64,000 bases of DNA from Flavobacteriales bacterium (GCA_016715995.1 JADJXF010000011.1:62001-126000), one strand, 5' to 3'; counted from the first letter of the stretch, positions 1 through 8,832 are shown. Notes: generated by a model not told the origin, from the sequence alone. Numbers and translations: made by a program.

Positions 1-1635
1 ATCATCCAGGAGGTCGCGTATCAGCGCACCGTCGTCCTGGGAGATCATCACCGCGGGAATGGTGATCGCGCCGGAAGTCCCACCCATGGTGATCGGCGCG
101 CCGGCCACGTTGTTCACCATGATCACGCCCACCGCGCCGGCATCCTGCGCGGCCTGCACCTTGATCACGAAGGTGCAGCTGCCCCGATCGATCAGGACGA
201 TCTTGCCGTTCAGGGCAGGTGCGTTCACAAGGGCCTCGCATCCATCGCTCTCCGGTGCGGTGTCGTCCGCGATCAGCACCACATCCGCCGTTACCGGGGA
301 GCCGGGTGCACCGGGGCCGAAACCCGCTTCCGGTGCCACATACACACCGGCGATGCCCACCGGGCTGTTCACCGTGAGGTTGTCCGGTGAGGATGCGCCA
401 TCGGTCCAGTTGTACATCTGCATGCGGCCGTTATCTCCATCGGGTGGCGAGGCGAAATTGGCGTTGTTGATGCCGCCGCCGTCCTGTCCTTCAGCGATCA
501 CATGATCGCCACCAAGCCCGCCCTGCCCATAGTTGTTGCTCTGGAAATTCCCGCTCTGTGCATCGAACCCGTAACGGTGCCACACATCGTGCATGACGTT
601 GTTCCAATAGAACAGGTTGGTGATGGAGGCGTCCAGGTAGCCATCGGGGTTCACTGTGAGGTCGATGGGGAAATCGAACTCCAGGCTCCCACCGCCATCG
701 GGGCTGTAGCCGGGCTGATCGTTGTTGTCGAAGTCCTCGCTGGCCAGCACGTTGTTGCCACGTGTGATGGTGTGTTCCGCTCCGGGGGATCCATTCGTAT
801 CGTGCCAACCGAAAGGGGAGGCCACGGCATCCGCGGGGTCCACGGCCATCGAGCGCGATCCGTGGTTCGGGCTTTCCACCGGGACCGCATACACGCGGTA
901 TCCATCGGGTGCGGGAGGCGGTGCGGCCGCTGCTGGTGAACAGTCCATCGCATCGCTCATCGCGCCTGCCTCGTCCGTAGGGAGGTTCATCCCCGCTGTC
1001 GGGAAAGCGCATTCCACGATGTAGTTGTTGTTGCGCAGGATCGCTCCGGTGGAAGCATCCACGCCCAGATGCCACCAATCGTGTCCGTTCACCGATCGGA
1101 TCGTGAGGTCCCACGCCAGCAGGACACGTCCATCGGCAACGGGTTGGTAGATGAGCCGCGCCTTGATGGGATCGAGGGCGATGCCCGCGGGATCCAACTC
1201 AAGGGTACCATCCTCCAGCGTGCGCATGACGTGGGCATCACCAGTAGCGGTCTGGCCCAGTTCGGCGGCAGCGGCAAGGAGTGCCTGTGCTGGATCCAGG
1301 CCGGGCGAGGCCACACCCACTTTGCCGGCGAGATCACGGATCATCCGATCGCCTGCATGGACCACGCGGCCATCGCGCACCGCGAAGCTGGCCACCGCGT
1401 TGTGCACCGGCAGCCCATGGGCAGTTTGTTGGATATAGAGGAAGGTGGTTTCGCTACTGACGGATGTGGATCGATCGGTGACGATGACCTGCTCAACATC
1501 AGCCGCTGTAAGACCCCACCCGGCTCGGTTGGCTGACAGATGGTTGCGGACCACGGTCTCGGCATCCTGCGCACGCAGGGTCGTGGACGAGGCCAGGGCG
1601 AGCACGCAAAGCGCAAGGGACGACTGTTTGAGCAT
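1..1635 (-). CDS. Secreted M36 (fungalysin)-type metalloprotease, 3' end cut by window edge
   Basis: The frame is open from an ATG at 1635 to the left edge (545 codons, no stop reached). The start is followed by a signal peptide (hydrophobic stretch ending near LRAQ). An FTP-like propeptide follows (about residues 25-190), then the start of a peptidase region with NLFYWNNVMHDVWHRYGFD. The region nearest the edge looks like a protease-associated (PA) insert, with GKIVLIDRGSCTF and VGVIMVNN. This order is known from bacterial M36 peptidases that are exported and often carry a T9SS tail. The zinc site HExxH is expected beyond the left edge and is not visible, so activity cannot be judged. Function is inferred: extracellular protein degradation. 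Confidence 0.85.
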   Translation of the reverse strand, partial: MLKQSSLALCVLALASSTTLRAQDAETVVRNHLSANRAGWGLTAADVEQVIVTDRSTSVSSETTFLYIQQTAHGLPVHNAVASFAVRDGRVVHAGDRMIRDLAGKVGVASPGLDPAQALLAAAAELGQTATGDAHVMRTLEDGTLELDPAGIALDPIKARLIYQPVADGRVLLAWDLTIRSVNGHDWWHLGVDASTGAILRNNNYIVECAFPTAGMNLPTDEAGAMSDAMDCSPAAAAPPPAPDGYRVYAVPVESPNHGSRSMAVDPADAVASPFGWHDTNGSPGAEHTITRGNNVLASEDFDNNDQPGYSPDGGGSLEFDFPIDLTVNPDGYLDASITNLFYWNNVMHDVWHRYGFDAQSGNFQSNNYGQGGLGGDHVIAEGQDGGGINNANFASPPDGDNGRMQMYNWTDGASSPDNLTVNSPVGIAGVYVAPEAGFGPGAPGSPVTADVVLIADDTAPESDGCEALVNAPALNGKIVLIDRGSCTFVIKVQAAQDAGAVGVIMVNNVAGAPITMGGTSGAITIPAVMISQDDGALIRDLLDD

Positions 1636-1813
1636 GGGGAACTGAGGGTGGGTGTACTGAGGGGAGTAACATGCGCGGACGCTGCGCGGTTCCACTCTTT
1701 CCGTCGAACGATCGAATATAGAGAGACCGCCGGAACCGGTTTGCGGGGGTGCGCATGCGCAGGGTCCACCCTGCGGCGGTTTCAGATCGTGGCGCCGTAC
1801 AAATCCGCGGTTA

Positions 1814-1828
1814 CCCACCTCCGGTGGG
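1814..1828. repeat. REP-like palindrome 1
   Basis: CCCACC-TCC-GGTGGG is a perfect 6-bp inverted repeat around a 3-nt centre, followed by caggcgcg. The same trailing sequence follows the second palindrome at 1923-1937, so the two are related copies. Confidence 0.55.
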
Positions 1829-1895
1829 CAGGCGCGCATGGCGTACCGCGATGGGTTGTTGCCCCACGGCACGCGGTGTCACCCTGCGCGGAGCC

Positions 1896-2025
1896 GAAGG
1901 GTGGCAACGCAATTATTGGGACCCTGCCTCCGGCAGGCAGGCGCGATGACGGCGAACATGACCGCATTGCGCAATACATCGCGGAGAATCCGGCGAATTG
2001 GAAAAGGGACCGGTTCAACCGGTGA
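1896..2025 (+). pseudogene. Relic of a REP-associated tyrosine transposase (RAYT, Y1_Tnp), C-terminal end only
   Basis: Two pieces in different frames resemble the C-terminus of RAYT proteins. The first is EGWQRNYWD (1896-1922), like the family's conserved WQRNYxxH block. The second is DDGEHDRIAQYIAENPANW followed by KRDRF (1945-2019), like the terminal helix with xxIxxYIxxNPxxW. A palindromic REP-like repeat (1923-1937) sits exactly at the frame change. No HUH motif or catalytic Tyr region is present upstream, so this is a fragment. The gap 1636-2038 otherwise holds only the two palindromes and non-coding sequence. The family match is by eye from known RAYT motifs. Confidence 0.55.
1923..1937. 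repeat. REP-like palindrome 2, inside the RAYT relic
   Basis: CCTGCC-TCC-GGCAGG is a perfect inverted repeat around TCC, followed by caggcgcg as at 1814-1828. It lies at the point where the transposase relic changes frame, as if a REP-type unit had landed in or replaced coding sequence. Confidence 0.55.
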
Positions 2026-2038
2026 CCGCCAACGAGTA

Positions 2039-2944
2039 TCAGGGTTGAACGACGATCGTCCACGATCCGACAAGCATGCCCTGCCTATCCCAACCACGGA
2101 CTAGATATGCACCGGTAGCAAATCCACGAACAACCGCCTTGTGGCCATTCCCATGAAGCACAATTCTGCCGTGCGTGTCAAGAACATGGAACTTGGATAT
2201 CCTATCGTCGAGTATCACATTGTCCGTCGCAGGGTTCGGATAGGGTGGTGCAAGTGGGCGGATGTACGAGGATGGAACGCCTGTTATCAATTCACACCAT
2301 GAATCTCCGAAGATCACCTGACCAAACTCCCTAACGCAGTCGAGCTGGCCAAAATGGGATAGTCCAAGTTGTTGCGAAAGCATCCCGAATGGTGCAGATG
2401 TTGCGCCAATGCCTTCGATTACCCGGATGGTGTCGCCCTCGTTGGGGCCATCGCTTACGGTCTGTCGGATGCGGTAGGTGCCATTGACGAGGATCGAATC
2501 CACTTGCACGACGATCGCATGCCATCCGAACCCATTTTCGTAAGCATTGATCGGGTAGGGTATGGTATCGCCGACCACGGCGTCAAAGTCATAGATGAGC
2601 GATTCCGTCGACCAGTTCGAGCGTGCGAATACCGCGTGGCCCAACTCCCTTACATACGTATCCTGGCCTGGGTACTCGGTCACCGACTGGCACCAGTCGA
2701 TCAAGGGTGATACGTAATGCCGTTCGCGTGATCGGACCCTGGTGTACGCGTCGCCGTCGATGAGGGTGTCTCCATCGATCCAGTGCGTGGTCACCCAAGT
2801 ATCGAGACAGTCACCCTCGGCGGAGCCGGAAATGGTCGATGTCCACATACGCGTGGTGTCGCCAAAGAGTGGGAAGTAGGTCTGTGCTGCGATGTCGGTG
2901 CAAGACATCAGGACCATTAACAATCCAAAGATCATCCGCTTCAT
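2039..2944 (-). CDS. T9SS-exported protein of unknown function (type A sorting domain)
   Basis: The ATG at 2944 is preferred over longer in-frame starts because it places a signal peptide at the N-terminus (MKRMIFGLLMVLMS, ending near DIAAQ). The mature protein (301 aa with signal) has Trp/Tyr/Asp-rich beta-type sequence and no domain I recognise. The last ~75 residues form a T9SS type A tail: PPYPNPATDNVILDD, then GAYLVRG and a final VVQP. Such proteins are translocated through the outer membrane by the Por system and the tail is removed. The upstream 5' side is a dispersed repeat (2982-3090). The cargo function is unknown. Confidence 0.8.
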   Translation of the reverse strand: MKRMIFGLLMVLMSCTDIAAQTYFPLFGDTTRMWTSTISGSAEGDCLDTWVTTHWIDGDTLIDGDAYTRVRSRERHYVSPLIDWCQSVTEYPGQDTYVRELGHAVFARSNWSTESLIYDFDAVVGDTIPYPINAYENGFGWHAIVVQVDSILVNGTYRIRQTVSDGPNEGDTIRVIEGIGATSAPFGMLSQQLGLSHFGQLDCVREFGQVIFGDSWCELITGVPSSYIRPLAPPYPNPATDNVILDDRISKFHVLDTHGRIVLHGNGHKAVVRGFATGAYLVRGWDRQGMLVGSWTIVVQP

Positions 2945-2981
2945 TGCGTAACTAAAGTACGCCATGGATGCTGATCCGCAT

Positions 2982-3090
2982 TTCGCGTGACGGATTGCAG
3001 CGGAAAGCCCGCAAGCGAGGAGGAACGACGAGAGCGGACTTGCAGCGGAAAGCCGGACCCCGAGGCTTTGCGAGGGGGCACGCCCAAACT
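2982..3090 (+). repeat. Dispersed ~100-bp intergenic repeat, copy A (reference orientation)
   Basis: Begins ttcgcgtgacggattgcagc and ends gaggctttgcgagggggcac plus gcccaaact. It contains ttgcagcggaaagcc-type words twice (near 2995 and 3040). A reverse-complement copy lies at 49617-49715, and a plus-orientation copy interrupted by an IS110 element lies at 51617-52976. It does not encode a plausible protein. Confidence 0.75.
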
Positions 3091-3303
3091 TCACAATTGA
3101 CTTGCAACGACAATGATAGTCGCCAAGCTGAGAATGCCGATCCATCCGGAGAGTTCAGCACGCTCGTTCAGCCAATACTCATAGGGCTTGCGGAAGCCGG
3201 TGATCGCTTGTACTACCAATGCACCGGGGTAACGGAAAATGAACACGATCACCACTTGAGCCACCACCTCAGCAACAAAGGCTATGATCGCTTCTCCGAT
3301 CAT
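3091..3303 (-). CDS. Small two-helix membrane protein, unknown
   Basis: A 70-aa ORF whose ATG (3303) overlaps the stop of the upstream carboxylase gene (ATGA overlap at 3300-3303), the usual sign of translational coupling. Residues ~3-27 (IGEAIIAFVAEVVAQVVIVF) and ~52-68 (SGWIGILSLATIIVV) are hydrophobic helices around a charged loop. I know no family for it. A small integral membrane protein co-expressed with the carboxylase is the most that can be said. Copy A of the dispersed repeat begins right after its stop. Confidence 0.55.
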   Translation of the reverse strand: MIGEAIIAFVAEVVAQVVIVFIFRYPGALVVQAITGFRKPYEYWLNERAELSGWIGILSLATIIVVASQL

Positions 3304-4940
3304 GTCTGCAACACCCCCATATTAAACTCCCGCGTCGCCGGTGCCTGGCTCGCCGCCTCGATCCCCATCGAAATCCACGTCCGCGTATCCAGCGGATCGA
3401 TCACCGCATCCAGCCACAACCGGCTTGCCGCGTAGTACGGGCTGATGGTGTCCTCGTACTTCTTCTGGATGCGGTCCAGCAGTTCCTTTTCCTTCTCGGG
3501 CGTGATCACTTCGCCCTTGCCCTTCAGCGCGCTCACCTCGATCTGCAGCATCACCTTGCTGGCCTGCTCGCCGCCCATCACGGCCACCTGCGCGCTGGGC
3601 CAGCCCACGATCAGGCGCGGGTCGTAGGCCTTGCCGCACATGGCGTAGTTGCCGGCGCCGTAGCTGTTGCCGATGATGATGGTGAACTTTGGCACCACGC
3701 TGTTGCTTACGGCGTTCACCAGTTTCGCGCCGTCCTTGATGATGCCGCCGTGCTCGCTGCGGCTGCCCACCATGAAGCCGGTGACGTCCTGCAGAAAGAC
3801 CAGCGGGATGTTCTTCTGGTTGCAGTTGGCGATGAAGCGCGTGGCCTTGTCGGCACTGTCGCTGTAGATGACGCCGCCGAACTGCATCTCGCCCTTTTTG
3901 CTCTTCACCACCTTGCGCTGGTTGGCCACGATGCCCACGGCCCAGCCGTCGATGCGGGCGTAGGCGGTGATGATGCTCTGGCCGTAGCCTTCCTTGTACT
4001 CGGTGTACTCGCTGCCGTCGACCAGTCGCGCGATCACCTCGCGCATGTCGTAGGGCTTGGCGCGCTCGGTAGGGATGAGGCCGTAGATCTCCTTCGGGTC
4101 GGCCTTCGGTGCTTGTGACATTTCGCGGCTGAAGCCCGCATCCTTCGGCTTGCCCAGCTTGTCCACGATGGCGCGGATCTTCTTCAGGCAGTCCGCATCG
4201 TCCTTGCACTTGTAGTCGGTGACGCCGCTGATCTCGCTGTGCGTGGTGGCGCCGCCGAGCGTCTCATTGTCGATGTCCTCACCGATGGCGGCCTTCACCA
4301 GGTAGCTGCCGGCGAGGAAGATGCTGCCGGTCTTCTCCACGATCAGGGCCTCGTCGCTCATGATGGGCAGGTAGGCGCCGCCCGCCACGCAGCTGCCCAT
4401 GATGGCGGCGATCTGCGTGATGCCCATGGAACTCATCACCGCGTTGTTGCGGAAGATGCGTCCGAAGTGCTCCTTGTCGGGGAAGATCTCGTCCTGCATG
4501 GGCAGGTACACGCCCGCGCTATCGACGAGGTAGATGATGGGCAGGCGGTTCTCGATGGCGATCTCCTGCGCGCGCAGGTTCTTCTTGCCCGTCATGGGGA
4601 ACCAGGCGCCCGCCTTCACGGTGGCGTCGTTGGCCACCACGATGCACTGGCGCTTGCTCACGTAGCCGATCACCACCACCACACCGGCGCAGGGCGCGCC
4701 GCCGTGTTCCTTGTACATGCCATCGGCCGCGAAGGCGCCGATCTCGATGCGCGGGCTCTTGGGGTCGAGAAGGGTGTCGATGCGCTCGCGGGCGGTCATC
4801 TTGCCGTCGGCCTTGAGCTTGGCGATGCGTTTTTCGCCGCCGCCGAGGTGGATCTTCTCAAGGCGCTCCTTCAGCGCGCGCACGGCGAGCTTGTTGAAGT
4901 CCTCGTTCTTGGATGCTTCGATGTCGATCTTCTCGGCCAT
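3300..4940 (-). CDS. Acyl-CoA carboxylase, carboxyltransferase (beta) subunit
   Basis: A 546-aa protein of the biotin-dependent carboxylase beta family. It moves the carboxyl group from carboxybiotin to an acyl-CoA. The N-terminal crotonase-like half holds the CoA-binding segment VKAGAWFPMTGKKNLRAQEI and the oxyanion-forming GSCVAGGAYLPIMSDEALIV. The C-terminal half holds GIIKDGAKLVNA and GNSYGAGNYAMCGKAYDPR. The pattern EIFPDKEHFGRIFRNNAVMS resembles methylcrotonyl-CoA carboxylase beta more than the propionyl type, but substrate cannot be fixed from sequence alone. No alpha (biotin) subunit is adjacent. It is followed by a coupled small membrane protein gene. Confidence 0.92.
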   Translation of the reverse strand: MAEKIDIEASKNEDFNKLAVRALKERLEKIHLGGGEKRIAKLKADGKMTARERIDTLLDPKSPRIEIGAFAADGMYKEHGGAPCAGVVVVIGYVSKRQCIVVANDATVKAGAWFPMTGKKNLRAQEIAIENRLPIIYLVDSAGVYLPMQDEIFPDKEHFGRIFRNNAVMSSMGITQIAAIMGSCVAGGAYLPIMSDEALIVEKTGSIFLAGSYLVKAAIGEDIDNETLGGATTHSEISGVTDYKCKDDADCLKKIRAIVDKLGKPKDAGFSREMSQAPKADPKEIYGLIPTERAKPYDMREVIARLVDGSEYTEYKEGYGQSIITAYARIDGWAVGIVANQRKVVKSKKGEMQFGGVIYSDSADKATRFIANCNQKNIPLVFLQDVTGFMVGSRSEHGGIIKDGAKLVNAVSNSVVPKFTIIIGNSYGAGNYAMCGKAYDPRLIVGWPSAQVAVMGGEQASKVMLQIEVSALKGKGEVITPEKEKELLDRIQKKYEDTISPYYAASRLWLDAVIDPLDTRTWISMGIEAASQAPATREFNMGVLQT

Positions 4941-4951
4941 GTTGAATGCTA

Positions 4952-4984
4952 AGGACCCACCGTCCCGGGTGGACGATGGGTCCT
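4952..4984 (-). terminator. Hairpin terminator downstream of the propeller gene
   Basis: AGGACCCA (4952-4959) pairs with TGGGTCCT (4977-4984), and the inner CGTCC (4961-4965) pairs with GGACG (4971-4975) around loop cgggt. That is a 13-bp stem with one mismatch. It lies 44-76 nt past the stop of the 5028-6995 gene and just before the carboxylase start. There is no clear U tract. Confidence 0.6.
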
Positions 4985-5027
4985 GCGAAGGTAGAAGCTG
5001 CTGCGGTAGCGCTGCGGGGGCTTCTGC

Positions 5028-6995
5028 TTACCGGTAGCCCACCACCTTGGCGCCGTTTACCAAGTACACGGCATTGTCGAAGCCATCCACCTCGTACACC
5101 GGGGTCTTGTCCTTGCCGAGCATGATCGTCTCGCCGAGCGAACCGTCCTTCTTGTTCACGCGCATCAGCACGAATTCGCGCTTGCCGGCATCACTGAGGA
5201 TGTACTGCGCCGCACTGGTGCTGGCCGTGGCCTTGAAGCGCGCGTTGGCGCGTTGCATGAACTGCTTGGTATAGTCCATCGCCATCACCGAGGCATCGCC
5301 GTAGATGTTGGAGACCTGGCCGGTGATGTCCTTGCCTGCGGCGGAGGAGGCATCCGTGACCTGGATGCTGTTGCTCACTGCACCGAAAGCCGCGCTGGTG
5401 TAACCGAATGCAGCTGTGTAGTAGGCGGCGCGCACGGCATTGGCATAGAGCAGGGCGCGGGTGAGGCCGCTCTCCCGTGGTGCCGGGAAGTACTTCTTGT
5501 ACTTCAGGCTGCCGTCGGTGCCATAGAGCGCGATGTTCTGTTCGCTGCTCACCACGATGCCGTCGTCGTTCACCTCCAGTGCGTTGGCATTCTCCTTTCC
5601 TTCGAATTCCAGCGGGGTGCTGCTGATGGCGGTGGCAGTGCCGCCGCTCATGGGCAGGCGGTAGAGCAGGCGGTCCTTCGTGTTGAAGAGGTAGAGGTCA
5701 CTGGTAGTGGCTGCCACAGTGCCCGCGCCTCCCTTGAAGGGCTTGCCCAGCCGCGATGCGCCGGTGGCGATGTCCACCACGTCGGCCTCCTCGGTGCTGG
5801 CGATCAGCAGTGCGTTGGGCAGCAGGCTCACGCGCTGGATGGTGCCATCGAGCTTCACCTTCTTCGCCCAACGGTCGGTGCCGGTGGCATCCACCAGCAT
5901 GGCCACACCGTCCTTGCCGCCGGAGGTGAGCAGCGTCTTGTCATCCACTTCCACGGCACCGCTCAGCGGACCGGTTACAGTGATGCCCTTGCCGTTCTTG
6001 CCCCAGAGGCCCTTGCCGCTGCGGTAGTCGAGCATCTCCACCCTATTGTTGTCACCGGCACCCACCAGCAGGCCCTGCTTCAGCGGTACGATCGCACCGA
6101 ACTGTTGCTGCAACTGGAGGGGCTGTGCCCAAGCGTAGCTGCCATCAGCGATCTTGAAGGCGTTGAGGAAGGTGGTGTAGGTGACAGTGGTGGTGGTCTT
6201 GCCAGCGGCATCTGTCTTCTGGCTCTGCTTGGTCTGCTGCAGGGCCATGAAGCAGAGTTCCGATGCGTGCGGGGTGGTGATGAATGCGCCCTGTGTCTGG
6301 GCCATGGGGCCACCCAGGTTGGCACCGCCCTTGTCGAGCGCGCCCATCAACCCGGCCATGCTGGCGAATTTCGGGTCGGGGCTCTGCTTCCAAAGTTCAG
6401 CGCCGGTGTTGGCGTCCAGCTTGTAGGCGAAGAACAAGGTGCTCAGCAGGATGGCATCCTTGCCGGCACTGGTGCAGGAGGTGAGTTTGCTGAAGGCATC
6501 GTCCTTGGTCCAGCGGACCTTGCCGTTTGCCATGTCCACGCAGGCCATCACGGCCTTCTTGTCCGCGCTTTGGCCCACGAGCACGATGGCGTTGTTGGCG
6601 TAGAGGAAATACTTGCTGGCGATGTGGCCGATGCCGCTGGCCTTGCTGCTGAAGAGTATGCTTCCCCCGAACGGCTCGATGATCATGAGCTCACCGGTGG
6701 CTGCCGCAGGGGCCACGGCCACGAAGGGTGTATTGGCGATCTCCTCATAACCGCTCTCGGGGGCGTTCGCCAGTTCCTTGACTGTCCATCCGATGGCGCC
6801 GGTTGCGGGGTCGATGCCTTTGAGCCCCTCGCTGGTGCAAACGAGCAGATTCCCGGTGCTAGTCGTGCGCATCCAGGCGATCGTGCCGCCGGGGCTGGCT
6901 TCCCAAGCGGGAGCAGCCTGGGCATGCATGGTTGTGTTAGGTGCGAGGGTCGCGATTGAAGCGGCAAGGGCGGCAAGGGGTAGGATACGGATCAT
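5028..6995 (-). CDS. Exported PQQ-type beta-propeller repeat protein
   Basis: The start at 6995 is chosen because MIRILPLAALAASIATLA gives a signal peptide cleaved near MHAQA; a longer in-frame start lacks one. The 655-aa product contains repeated blades of the PQQ/quinoprotein kind, e.g. GIDPATGAIGWTV, CVDMANGKVRWTK, KLDANTGAELWKQ and MLDYRSGKGLWGK, each with the DxxTGxxxW pattern. No Cys-Cys or PQQ/Ca ligands of a dehydrogenase are recognisable. A structural or sensing propeller in the periplasm or outer envelope is more likely than an enzyme. A second, unrelated-looking propeller protein is at 19880-21529. Confidence 0.8.
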   Translation of the reverse strand: MIRILPLAALAASIATLAPNTTMHAQAAPAWEASPGGTIAWMRTTSTGNLLVCTSEGLKGIDPATGAIGWTVKELANAPESGYEEIANTPFVAVAPAAATGELMIIEPFGGSILFSSKASGIGHIASKYFLYANNAIVLVGQSADKKAVMACVDMANGKVRWTKDDAFSKLTSCTSAGKDAILLSTLFFAYKLDANTGAELWKQSPDPKFASMAGLMGALDKGGANLGGPMAQTQGAFITTPHASELCFMALQQTKQSQKTDAAGKTTTTVTYTTFLNAFKIADGSYAWAQPLQLQQQFGAIVPLKQGLLVGAGDNNRVEMLDYRSGKGLWGKNGKGITVTGPLSGAVEVDDKTLLTSGGKDGVAMLVDATGTDRWAKKVKLDGTIQRVSLLPNALLIASTEEADVVDIATGASRLGKPFKGGAGTVAATTSDLYLFNTKDRLLYRLPMSGGTATAISSTPLEFEGKENANALEVNDDGIVVSSEQNIALYGTDGSLKYKKYFPAPRESGLTRALLYANAVRAAYYTAAFGYTSAAFGAVSNSIQVTDASSAAGKDITGQVSNIYGDASVMAMDYTKQFMQRANARFKATASTSAAQYILSDAGKREFVLMRVNKKDGSLGETIMLGKDKTPVYEVDGFDNAVYLVNGAKVVGYR

Positions 6996-7064
6996 GTTGG
7001 AGGGGTTGGGTCGTCCACGAGTCAATGGCCGTGCCACGCGTGTGCAACGCGTTGAAATCCTTCC

Positions 7065-7072
7065 GAAAGCTA
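7065..7072 (-). promoter_or_regulatory. Candidate -7 box TAGCTTTC for the propeller gene
   Basis: The minus strand reads TAGCTTTCGG, one base off the Bacteroidota TAnnTTTG box. A TTG lies 16 nt further upstream (7089-7091), and the box is ~70 nt before the ATG at 6995. Confidence 0.4.
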
Positions 7073-7293
7073 GGGTGTTCATGAGCGGCAATGGTTCGGC
7101 CATCCAGGCGAACGCTCATCGAATCGACCGCACCGCGGATGGCCTCCTCACGCACGAAGTGTCGCACCTCGAGAGGAACATGGCTGGTGCCCTGTAAAGG
7201 TCGATCTCCCTGCCCCAACAGATGTTTGACGGGCAATTGCCACAGCATTCTTTCTGCACGCCCAGCCGGATGTGGGCGCGAAAAGGCCGATGC

Positions 7294-7731
7294 TCAGACC
7301 TTCTTCACCCGCACCGCGTTCATCCCGCGTTGGCCGCGCTCCACCTCGAATTGCACCTTGTTGCCTTCGGTCACCTCGTCGATGAGACCGCTGACGTGCA
7401 CGAAGAAGCGCTCCTGCGTGACATCCTCCTTGATGAAGCCGAAACCCTTCGAGCTGTCGAAGAAGTCCACGCGGCCCATGCGTTCGGCGGCCTGCGGCAC
7501 ATCCACGCGCTTGGGCACGCCGATCTCGATCTCTGAAATGTCAATGGGCTTGCGGACCTTGGTGGGATCGGGCGGCGTGTCGGTGATGCGTCCGTTCTCA
7601 TCCACATAGGCCATCATGTTCTCCAATCCGCCGCCGGGGGAGTTGGCCTTGCGCTCCTCTTTCTTACGCTTCTTCTCCTCCTGCTTCTGGAGCCGTTTCT
7701 TCTCTTTCTCGCGCTTCTCGAATGTTGCCAT
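7294..7731 (-). CDS. Cold-shock-domain RNA-binding protein with basic N-terminal extension
   Basis: The 145-aa product ends in a complete cold-shock domain (about residues 86-145). It has the RNP1 motif KGFGFI and RNP2 motif RFFVHV, so it should bind single-stranded RNA or DNA. The first ~35 residues are almost entirely Lys, Glu and Arg (MATFEKREKEKKRLQKQEEK), predicted to be a charged helix. Classical CspA proteins are ~70 aa and lack this. Such extended Csp proteins are known in Bacteroidota. The role is inferred as an RNA chaperone, possibly ribosome- or RNA-associated through the basic arm. It appears to be a single-gene unit. Confidence 0.88.
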   Translation of the reverse strand: MATFEKREKEKKRLQKQEEKKRKKEERKANSPGGGLENMMAYVDENGRITDTPPDPTKVRKPIDISEIEIGVPKRVDVPQAAERMGRVDFFDSSKGFGFIKEDVTQERFFVHVSGLIDEVTEGNKVQFEVERGQRGMNAVRVKKV

Positions 7732-7895
7732 GGATCGTGGCGAACGATTGTTGCCCGTTCAGCACGATTCGGGGCTCACCTCAATGGTCGGGATGGGCAG
7801 GTTCCTGGCGGTCTGAACGGCGTTCGCGGGCGCAATGTAAGCCCGGCGTTCCAACCCGCTTGAATGTGAAGGGGCTCGGGGTTGAGGCGGCCCGG

Positions 7896-8771
7896 TCAGC
7901 CCACGAAGGCGCGAAGGGCCGCGCTGAGCTCCGCATGCGCCTCTTCGTGCAGGAAGTGTCCCGCATCAGGAAAGGTCTTGACTTCCGCATTGGGCAATGC
8001 CCGCTTCCAACGGTCCAGGAAATCGGGAGGGATGAACTTATCCTTCATTCCCCAGCAAAGCAGTGCAGGAATGCGCCGCAGACGTTCCACCTGATTCCAT
8101 TGCGCTGCCCAGAACGGCTCGGCATCGAGGATCTCCTTCGCTAAGGCATGCGTTGCAATCCGCGATTGCGCATCGGGCAAGGCATTCCGATAGTGGGCAT
8201 GCACGGCCTTCATCAGTTTCTTCCTATCACCGTACGCGGAAGGCATCATCACATTCACGCTGAAGCCGAACCGCAGGTAGAGCATCCGACCGAACCATGA
8301 GCGTGCGATGCGCGCGGGCTTGGCGAAGCGTTTGTCCTCGTTCAGCGGCCATAGCCAGGTGTTGTAGATCACAAGGCCCTTCACGTTCTCCGGGTGTCGA
8401 AGCGCATGCTGCAGCCCGATGCCCCCGCCGAAGTCGGTGACCACGAGCGTGAGGTCGCGCAATCCGAGATGATCGATGAGGCCTTGGAGTCGTTTGGCAT
8501 GAGCGGCGACGGTGAAGTCGGCCGTCCGTGGCTTGTCGCTCAGCCCGAAACCGAGATGGTCGACGGCCACGCAGCGGTGGGTTGCACTGAATGCCTCGAT
8601 CAGATGACGGAACCCGAAGCTCCAATCCGGTGTGCCGTGAACGAAGAGCAGCACCGGGCCGTGCCCCTCATCCACATAGTGCATGCGGCCATCGGGGTGG
8701 TGATAGGTGCGGCAGGTGAACGGATAGGCCGTGCGGTCCAGCCAGGAAGGAGGGGCGATGTCCGGTGACAT
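7896..8771 (-). CDS. Alpha/beta hydrolase, haloalkane-dehalogenase-like family
   Basis: A 291-aa alpha/beta hydrolase. The HG oxyanion motif is FVHGTPDWSF, the nucleophile elbow is VVTDFGGGIG with Asp113 rather than Ser, and the terminal His is in DAGHFLHEE. An Asp nucleophile places it with haloalkane dehalogenases and epoxide hydrolases. Known dehalogenases carry Trp right after the nucleophile to hold the halide, but this protein has Phe. Real dehalogenase activity is therefore doubtful and the substrate is unknown. It sits at the end of the TPR/MORN/transglutaminase operon, 61 nt after the preceding gene. Confidence 0.8.
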   Translation of the reverse strand: MSPDIAPPSWLDRTAYPFTCRTYHHPDGRMHYVDEGHGPVLLFVHGTPDWSFGFRHLIEAFSATHRCVAVDHLGFGLSDKPRTADFTVAAHAKRLQGLIDHLGLRDLTLVVTDFGGGIGLQHALRHPENVKGLVIYNTWLWPLNEDKRFAKPARIARSWFGRMLYLRFGFSVNVMMPSAYGDRKKLMKAVHAHYRNALPDAQSRIATHALAKEILDAEPFWAAQWNQVERLRRIPALLCWGMKDKFIPPDFLDRWKRALPNAEVKTFPDAGHFLHEEAHAELSAALRAFVG

Positions 8772-8805
8772 GCGGCAAAGCTGCCGTGCCCGGACGCCTC
8801 CTGCG

Positions 8806-8821
8806 CTTGATGCGCATCAAG
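8806..8821. terminator. Palindrome CTTGATGCGCATCAAG between two genes
   Basis: A perfect 16-bp palindrome lies 12 nt beyond the stop at 8833 and before the hydrolase start at 8771. It could act as a weak attenuating hairpin (6-bp stem, GCGC loop) or be a binding site. The sequence cannot decide between these. Confidence 0.35.
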
Positions 8822-8832
8822 AACCGTGGCGC

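Noticed and set aside
7896..8771. Calling the hydrolase a haloalkane dehalogenase
   Set aside because: The Trp after the nucleophilic Asp that stabilises the halide is replaced by Phe, so the specific function is not supported.
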